In this document: in pieces, positions 11,049-15,683 of the stretch
Numbering within the stretch: the first letter of the stretch is position 1
Layout of the letters: every line of letters begins with the position of its first letter
Assembly: GCA_964540905.1 (NCBI GenBank)
Contig: CAZIOS010000040.1
Coordinates: 1 to 15,683 of the forward strand
DNA: 15,683 nt
Source of the DNA: VAYN01 sp964540905
GTDB lineage: Bacteria > Actinomycetota > Thermoleophilia > Solirubrobacterales > 70-9
Direction: 5' to 3'
Program-made: the position numbers and the translations under genes
The notes under the pieces: generated by a model
Databases searched by the model: none
What the model saw: only the letters and a program-made list of their open reading frames with translations
Told to the model about the DNA's origin: nothing

Positions 11049-12683
11049 CTACTCCCAGCGGCCTGGTGTCGGGATCGCACCAACCTGGCCGATCTGCTCC
11101 AAGTTGACCGTCACCCGTGCTCGCGAAGCACGGCCACGCGCCCAGTTCATGGCTTGCGAAAACGCATCCACAGAGTCGTCGTTCGCGCCCTTCGGGAACA
11201 CCGCAGCCTCCTCCACCAGCTGCGCCGACTCAGACGGCGTCCTCTGCGAGTCATAGCCCGCCGGGTCAGACGACTTCAAACCTGGGATCCACACGTTCCC
11301 CGACTCGAGCGCCGGCGACGCAGCAATCGCCCTCGTCGTCTTGTCAGTCGCCGCGACGATCGGCTCAATCCCCGGGAGCTCCCGCTTCAAATCGGCGATG
11401 ATGTCAACCCCGTTCGCGGACTTCTCGATCAGGATCTTGTGCGCCGCACGCGGCCACCGCTCCGTCGCCCACGCGTTCGCCTCCCGCATCGCCGTCTTCG
11501 TCGCCGTCAAATTCATCCGGGCCCGGAACACCCGGAGCAGGAAACGGTCGGCGCCACGGACACCCCAGATCTGGCCGACAACGAAGTCGCTGTTCGTCCG
11601 ATCCTTGAACGTCGTGTCCCACGACTGCGCGACATGCGTGAACGCCGGCAGATGCTTCCTCCCGTCGTCGTCGAGCCAGGCGGGCGGGAAGAACATCCAG
11701 TCGGCCCGCTTCAGAATCTCGCCCTCGACCGCGGTCGGCCGCTGCTGCAGCTGGCCCGACGCCCGGAACGAGCCGAGCGCCTCCGCACGGGCCCGATGCT
11801 CGACAGGGCCGATCCTGTCAGGGCACAGCAACTCGCCCGGCACGGTGCGCGGGTCGCCGGCCAACACCCGTCCTGACGGCAACACGATCCGCTCCGGTGT
11901 CACGTTCGGATGGTCAGGGTCGTACTCCTCGGGAAGACACAGCACCGTCCAGGAGTGCCCGTCCTCTTTCGCGAGCAGATGCCCGCACAGATCAGCCTCG
12001 TGGAGGCGCTGCATGATGATCACCTGCGCGCCCGTCTTCGGGTCGGCGAACCGGGTCGACAGGGTGCCGTCCTGCCAGCCGATCGCGGCCTGCAACGCCG
12101 ACGGGGTCGCACCCTCCGCCTCCTTCGCGTTGTGCGGATCGTCGACGATGATGATGTTCGCGTGCTGGCCGGTGCCGCCACCGCCCGGGGATGTCGCGTA
12201 GCGGCGGCCGCGCCGGTCGTTCCGGTAGCGGGTCTTCAGGTTCTCGTCACCCTTCATCTGGAACAGATGGCCCCAACGGGACTGGAACCACCACGACTGG
12301 ATCAGGTCGCGCGACTTGACCGCGAAGTCGGTCGAAAGGTCGATGTGGTAGCTGCCGGTGATGAACGAACGGTTCGGCTTGTGGATCCAGTCCCAGACCG
12401 GCCAGATCACGGAGACGGTCGTGCTCTTCGACGTGGCGGGCGGCACGTTGATCATCAACTTCCGGAGCTCGCCCGCCGAGACCGCCTCCAGGTGGTCGCA
12501 GATCGCCTCGATATGGGATCCGTCGACGAACGGCGTGTCCGGCTCGAGCACCGGCCACGCCTGCCGCATGAACGTGTGCAGATCACCGCTCCACGCCTCC
12601 GCCTGGTCGGCGAGCGTCTGCCCGCTGCGTTTCCGTTCGATCGCCGCGTCGAGCTCGGCGAGGTTCAGTTCGATGACGCTCAT
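11049..12683 (-). CDS. terL: Terminase large subunit
   Basis: A 544-residue packaging motor: an ATPase that drives DNA into the procapsid through the portal plus a nuclease that cuts concatemers. The ATPase part has a Walker A-like NVPPATSKSTTV (79-90), in which Ser replaces the usual Gly before Lys, Walker B IIIVDD (177-182) followed by PHNAKEAE, and a probable coupling motif VIIMQRLHE. The RNase H-fold nuclease has acidic residues at D356 (SWDTTFKD), E420 (ILIEKSANG) and D506 (DDSVDAFSQAM), matching the Terminase_6C pattern. ATG at 12683 lies 7 bases after the preceding stop. Length is usual for the family. Its small subunit candidate lies three genes upstream, at 13923-14528. Confidence 0.93.
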   Translation of the reverse strand: MSVIELNLAELDAAIERKRSGQTLADQAEAWSGDLHTFMRQAWPVLEPDTPFVDGSHIEAICDHLEAVSAGELRKLMINVPPATSKSTTVSVIWPVWDWIHKPNRSFITGSYHIDLSTDFAVKSRDLIQSWWFQSRWGHLFQMKGDENLKTRYRNDRRGRRYATSPGGGGTGQHANIIIVDDPHNAKEAEGATPSALQAAIGWQDGTLSTRFADPKTGAQVIIMQRLHEADLCGHLLAKEDGHSWTVLCLPEEYDPDHPNVTPERIVLPSGRVLAGDPRTVPGELLCPDRIGPVEHRARAEALGSFRASGQLQQRPTAVEGEILKRADWMFFPPAWLDDDGRKHLPAFTHVAQSWDTTFKDRTNSDFVVGQIWGVRGADRFLLRVFRARMNLTATKTAMREANAWATERWPRAAHKILIEKSANGVDIIADLKRELPGIEPIVAATDKTTRAIAASPALESGNVWIPGLKSSDPAGYDSQRTPSESAQLVEEAAVFPKGANDDSVDAFSQAMNWARGRASRARVTVNLEQIGQVGAIPTPGRWE

Positions 12684-12690
12684 CGCGCCG

Positions 12691-13620
12691 TCAGGCGACG
12701 AGGCGGAGTTGCCCGGCCGGGCAGTTGCGGCCCTGGCTCGCCTTCGTGATCGGAACACCGTTGTAGGTGCAAGTGGCGTGAACCGTCAGGGTGCCGAGGA
12801 ACGTGCCCGTGTCGAAGTTCCAGAACGGGTTGCCGTCCGGCCCGGTCGCAGCGACGTTGTCGAGCTCGACGTCGTAGTTCAGCGTCGCCGCCTCGTCGGT
12901 CGACCCGTAGAACACCGGCTGTCCCGGTTGCACGTCGACGATCCCGTCCTTGAACAGCACCGGGCCCTTGACGAGGTCGTCGGCGAAGATGCAGAGCGGC
13001 AGTTGGAAGCCGATCAGCTTGAACCTCTCGGCGCGGAAGCCTGCGTAGCGGACGGAGAAGCCGCCGTCGCCGCGGTTCGGCGAGAGCGCCGCCGTCGCGG
13101 ACGCGTCGAGCGCGGTGACGTTCGCACCCTTGACGTAGAAGAAATGCTTGTTGTTGTGCGGCACCGAGTAGCCGCCGACGAGGTTGCCCTGGATCCGCTC
13201 GAACGTCGAGCCGGCACCGCCGCCTTGTCCGCCTTGCACCAGGAATGCCTGATCTTGGCCGCCGTTGACGACGGTGTCGACGATGTGCGCGGGCGCCTGG
13301 TAGACGTTCACGCCTGCCCCGACCGGGTTGTTGATCACCGTGATCGGCGGCCTGGGCGGTGCGACGACCCAGCCGACCGGCGGCGGCGTGACCGCAGGCC
13401 ACGTCAGGTCGCCCTCGTCGAGCTTGCCGAGCGCCACGACCGAGTAGACATGCTCGCCGCTCGATGGCTTCCCGAACTTCACGCTCGAACGTGTCGGGTC
13501 GAACGTGTTCGACACCCGGACGCTGTCGACGAGGAACTCGTAGCCGGTCGCGTTCGGCACCGGTGTCCAGCCGACTGTGAGCGTCGTCTTCGTCTCGGCG
13601 AGGACGGTGAGCGGGATCAT
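12691..13620 (-). CDS. Fibronectin-III plus beta-rich putative virion protein
   Basis: A 309-residue protein. Residues 1-75 form an FN3-like domain (TTLTVGWTPVPNATGYEFLV, then HVYSVVALGK). A proline-rich hinge (VTPPPVGWVVAPPRPP) leads to a longer region with Gly/Asn-rich turns and short strands (GGFSVRYAGFRAERFKLIGF, GPVLFKDGIVDVQPGQPVFY) that looks like a parallel beta-helix or other beta solenoid. Such modules occur in tail fibres, head decorations and carbohydrate-binding phage proteins. ATG at 13620 makes an ATGA overlap. Lying between the terminase subunit genes is unusual for a fibre; a head decoration protein fits better (inference). A carbohydrate-active role cannot be ruled out. Confidence 0.72.
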   Translation of the reverse strand: MIPLTVLAETKTTLTVGWTPVPNATGYEFLVDSVRVSNTFDPTRSSVKFGKPSSGEHVYSVVALGKLDEGDLTWPAVTPPPVGWVVAPPRPPITVINNPVGAGVNVYQAPAHIVDTVVNGGQDQAFLVQGGQGGGAGSTFERIQGNLVGGYSVPHNNKHFFYVKGANVTALDASATAALSPNRGDGGFSVRYAGFRAERFKLIGFQLPLCIFADDLVKGPVLFKDGIVDVQPGQPVFYGSTDEAATLNYDVELDNVAATGPDGNPFWNFDTGTFLGTLTVHATCTYNGVPITKASQGRNCPAGQLRLVA

Positions 13621-13805
13621 GCGTGTCCGTTCGTCGGAGCGATGGCGCGTCTGCGTAGCGCTTCGGATGTGGTGTTCCCCTGGCCGAAGAGCGCCCGTTC
13701 GCGATCCTTCTCGAACGACGCGTTGACGCGCATGACCAGCAGCCGGTGGTCGTGGCCGTTGGCGCCGCCGTTGCAGCGGCAGCCTTCGCGCGGGTCGTCG
13801 ATCAC
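13617..13805 (-). CDS. Small protein with Cys/His near the N-terminus
   Basis: A 62-residue product, starting MIDDPREGCRCNGGANGHDH and then RLLVMRVNASFEKDRERALF. The CRC plus HDH spacing could hold one metal ion, though it is too short to be sure. The middle is a likely helix; the tail is Ser/Thr/Arg-rich. GTG at 13805 overlaps the 36-residue gene stop by 4 bases and its own end overlaps the FN3 gene start in ATGA. No family recognised. Confidence 0.62.
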   Translation of the reverse strand: MIDDPREGCRCNGGANGHDHRLLVMRVNASFEKDRERALFGQGNTTSEALRRRAIAPTNGHA

Positions 13806-13912
13806 CAGAAGCGGCCGCGTTTGAGCAGGATCAGTGCGAGCACGACGATGACGAGCACGAGCGCCGTGACTTCAAGGTCGCCCTTCGTTACGGTGAACGC
13901 GAGTGTCTGCAT
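13802..13912 (-). CDS. 36-residue single-span membrane protein
   Basis: A very short gene whose product is MQTLAFTVTKGDLEVTALVL then VIVVLALILLKRGRFW. One hydrophobic helix (about 14-30) is followed by positively charged KRGR, the inside-positive end, with a short polar N-terminus. It ends in a GTGA overlap with the next gene and starts 10 bases after the small-terminase stop. Small single-span proteins next to terminase genes have no fixed role. Confidence 0.6.
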   Translation of the reverse strand: MQTLAFTVTKGDLEVTALVLVIVVLALILLKRGRFW

Positions 13913-13922
13913 GGCGCGGAGG

Positions 13923-14528
13923 TTACGCGACTTCCTCTTCGGAGACAACTTCGCCTTCGATCGACGCGGCAAGGATCTCCGCCGCCGGCTTCCCGTCCGC
14001 CGGGAGCTCGGCCTGCTCCGGCGAGGCCTTCGCGAGCAGCGACCTGAGTTGCAGCTGCTCCTCGAGCGTCAGCTTCGACAGGTCGACGAACGGGCGCCCG
14101 GTGACGGTCGCCTCGATCTGCTTCTTCTCACCCCAGCGTTCCGGGAAGCGCCGTTCGAGTTTGAACCCGGCTGCCCGCCAGTCCTTGTCGGCGCCGGCGT
14201 CGATCCGGGCGATGTCGCGCATCTCGCCCTCGGCCATCGCCGCGTCGATCTTCTCGACCAGGGCGACGTAGGGCTCCCAGCCTTCGCGGCCGAGGCGCAG
14301 CCACTCGTTGAACGTCGGTGTCGGCACGCCGGCGTAAGCGCGCGCCGTGTTGAGCGGGGCACCGATCCTGACGGCCTGGACGATCTTCTCGGTGATCGCC
14401 TCGTTGATCTTGGTGCCTTCGCCGATCTGGCGGCGCTTCGGGGTGATCGGCCGGCGTTGCGGGAACGACCCGTCGCGGTTCGGCGGCTTCGCCCGCTTCT
14501 TCTTGGGAGGCGGTGCGGGTTCGCTCAT
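13923..14528 (-). CDS. Terminase small subunit candidate
   Basis: A 201-residue protein with a Lys/Pro-rich N-terminus (PPPKKKRAKPP), then an HTH-like region (NEAITEKIVQAVRIGAPLNT and YAGVPTPTFNEWLRLGREGW) suited to recognising packaging-initiation DNA, then the helical EGEMRDIARIDAGADKDWRA followed by AGFKLERRFPERWGEKKQ. That last block, with W-x-A-x-x-x-x-LERR-x-P-x-x-W, is typical of actinophage small terminases as I recall. The acidic C-terminal tail may contact the large subunit. ATG at 14528 overlaps the upstream stop as ATGA. It is three genes upstream of the large terminase, consistent with the role, although a general DNA-binding phage protein is possible. Confidence 0.75.
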   Translation of the reverse strand: MSEPAPPPKKKRAKPPNRDGSFPQRRPITPKRRQIGEGTKINEAITEKIVQAVRIGAPLNTARAYAGVPTPTFNEWLRLGREGWEPYVALVEKIDAAMAEGEMRDIARIDAGADKDWRAAGFKLERRFPERWGEKKQIEATVTGRPFVDLSKLTLEEQLQLRSLLAKASPEQAELPADGKPAAEILAASIEGEVVSEEEVA

Positions 14529-15683
14529 GGCGCCCACTTCTGGTCGTTGACGTAGTCGGCGTACCGCTGCCGGATCACATCGCAGTAGGCCGGGTCGATC
14601 TCAAGGCCGAAGCAGCATCGGCCGAGTTGCTCGGCAGCGATCAGCGTCGTGCCGCTACCTAGGAACGGGTCGTAGACGATGTCGCCGGGCTCGGTGTGGT
14701 TTGAGATCGGCGGCTCGAAGATCGCCGACGGCTTCTGCGTCGGATGAGGAGTGCGCGTGTCGTTGCCGCCCCCGCTAAATATCTGAATGGGGCTTGCCGC
14801 TTCCCAGACCGTCGTCTGCGAGCGGCCACCAAACCAGCGAGCCGTCGCGCCCCGGCGCACCGCGTACCAGCAGGTCTCGTGCTTCCACTGGTAGGCCGAA
14901 CGGCCGATCGCGAAGACAGCCTTAGCCCACACGATCTGCTGGCGAACATCGAAGCCCGCCTCTTCAAGTTCGGCTTGCACGCTGCCGGCGTGAAGCGCCG
15001 AATGCCACACGTAGGCGACGGATGCATCTGTGAGTCGGTACGCCTCAATCCAGGCGAAGCGGTCGTCACCCTCAATCGCGGCTCGATCCGGCCCTAGTCG
15101 CACTTTGAAGGCATCCTTTCGCCAGCGGTGGTCGACGCCAACGCCGTAAGGCGGATCCGTCACCAGCAGCGCCGCGCTCGAGCCGTCCATCAGCGCCGCC
15201 ACATCTTCCGCGCTCGTCGCGTCACCGCACATCAACCGATGATTACCGAGCTCGTAAACCACGCCGCGTTTCGACTTAGCCTTTTCAGGAACCGGCGGCA
15301 CCGCATCCGGGTCGTTCTTCGGAGCAACCCGCCGCAGAAGCGCCGACAGATCGCTGGGTGCGAACCCCGTCATGTCCAGAGCCCGGCCGCGCTCCGCCAG
15401 ATCCGCCAGCAGAACCGCAGCTAGATCGTCGTCTGATTCGCCGGCCGGATTGTTGTCGCGGAACGCCCACTCGATCGCCGTCGCCTCATCCAGATCGACA
15501 AAGACAGCAGGGATCGACTCCCAGCCCAATGCCTGCGCAGCCGCCAGCCGCTGGTTGCCGGCGATCACCGTCCCGTCCGGCAAACAGATCAACGGCCGCG
15601 CACGCAGCATCTCCGGGCTCGAGGTCAACATCGCCTTCAGCTGCTCGAGCCGCGCCGGCTTGATCCGGCGCGGGTTCCGATCC
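14525..15683 (-). CDS. ParB-domain and beta-class DNA adenine/N4 methyltransferase fusion, 5' end cut
   Basis: About 385 residues remain, open to the window edge. The N-terminal part is ParB-like: NPRRIKPARLEQL, RARPLICLPDGTVIAGNQRL with the GNxR motif, then AIEWAFRDNNPAGESDDDLA. A methyltransferase follows: motif IV TDPPYGV, a region with QIVWAKAVF, and motif I YDPFLGSGTTLIAAEQLGR near the C-terminus. DPPY before FLGSG is the order of beta-class N6-adenine or N4-cytosine enzymes. The HPTQKP segment is typical too. It ends in ATGA overlap with the small terminase. Such ParB-methylase fusions occur in phages and prophages; the ParB part may bind DNA or nucleotide. No restriction partner seen, so anti-restriction or packaging-linked methylation is likely. 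Confidence 0.9.
   Translation of the reverse strand, partial: DRNPRRIKPARLEQLKAMLTSSPEMLRARPLICLPDGTVIAGNQRLAAAQALGWESIPAVFVDLDEATAIEWAFRDNNPAGESDDDLAAVLLADLAERGRALDMTGFAPSDLSALLRRVAPKNDPDAVPPVPEKAKSKRGVVYELGNHRLMCGDATSAEDVAALMDGSSAALLVTDPPYGVGVDHRWRKDAFKVRLGPDRAAIEGDDRFAWIEAYRLTDASVAYVWHSALHAGSVQAELEEAGFDVRQQIVWAKAVFAIGRSAYQWKHETCWYAVRRGATARWFGGRSQTTVWEAASPIQIFSGGGNDTRTPHPTQKPSAIFEPPISNHTEPGDIVYDPFLGSGTTLIAAEQLGRCCFGLEIDPAYCDVIRQRYADYVNDQKWAP

Noticed and set aside
11341..12201. 286-codon plus-strand frame
   Set aside because: Antisense to the large terminase, whose motifs are unmistakable on the minus strand.
12358..13824. 488-codon plus-strand frame
   Set aside because: It is antisense to the FN3/beta-rich gene and part of the terminase; composition (Arg, Val, Asp, Glu alternation) is typical of high-GC antisense frames.

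Overview
The window looks like part of a tailed double-stranded DNA phage or prophage from a high-GC host, most likely an actinobacterium. The phage call rests on a portal protein, a large terminase subunit and a small-terminase candidate. The host call is inference from high GC, many GTG starts, and a promoter with a TTGACA box 17 bases from a TANNNT-type -10 that seems to drive a leaderless transcript. Almost everything is on the minus strand, so gene order runs from position 15683 down to 1. Most genes touch or overlap by 1 to 10 bases (ATGA, GTGA or TGATG junctions), as in a tightly coupled phage operon.

Layout along the minus strand. (a) 15683-11049, packaging block: a ParB-domain adenine/N4 DNA methyltransferase cut by the window edge, a small-terminase candidate, two tiny genes, a fibronectin-III plus beta-rich structural protein, and the large terminase. 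(b) 11034-9921: a small basic protein, an XRE-type HTH protein and a family 2 glycosyltransferase. (c) 9280-9848, plus strand: a secreted protein and a 33-residue basic peptide, closed by a strong hairpin that also lies at the end of the convergent glycosyltransferase gene. (d) 9259-7865: small HTH proteins and several one- or two-span membrane proteins, starting from a compact promoter with a 12-base dyad on its -10. (e) 7868-2568, sugar and methyl modification block: polysaccharide deacetylase, two class I methyltransferases, two glycosyltransferases and a C5-cytosine DNA methyltransferase, with two HNH-family nuclease genes between them. (f) 2571-1251: small zinc-binding, DUF1360-like and membrane proteins. 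(g) 1246-1: the portal protein, cut by the window edge, preceded by a 45-residue Gly/Cys protein with the clearest Shine-Dalgarno and a promoter-like site.

Two points stand out. Large terminase and portal genes are usually neighbours, but here about 9.8 kb and more than 20 genes separate them, mostly accessory functions. And the C5 methyltransferase gene carries a 229-codon reading frame on the same strand whose product looks like a real protein, so this stretch may be dual-coding.

The glycosyltransferases, deacetylase and small-molecule-type methyltransferases could together build and trim a sugar on the virion; modification of DNA bases is the alternative. Both are inference. No tRNA, rRNA, CRISPR array, insertion sequence or integrase was seen.
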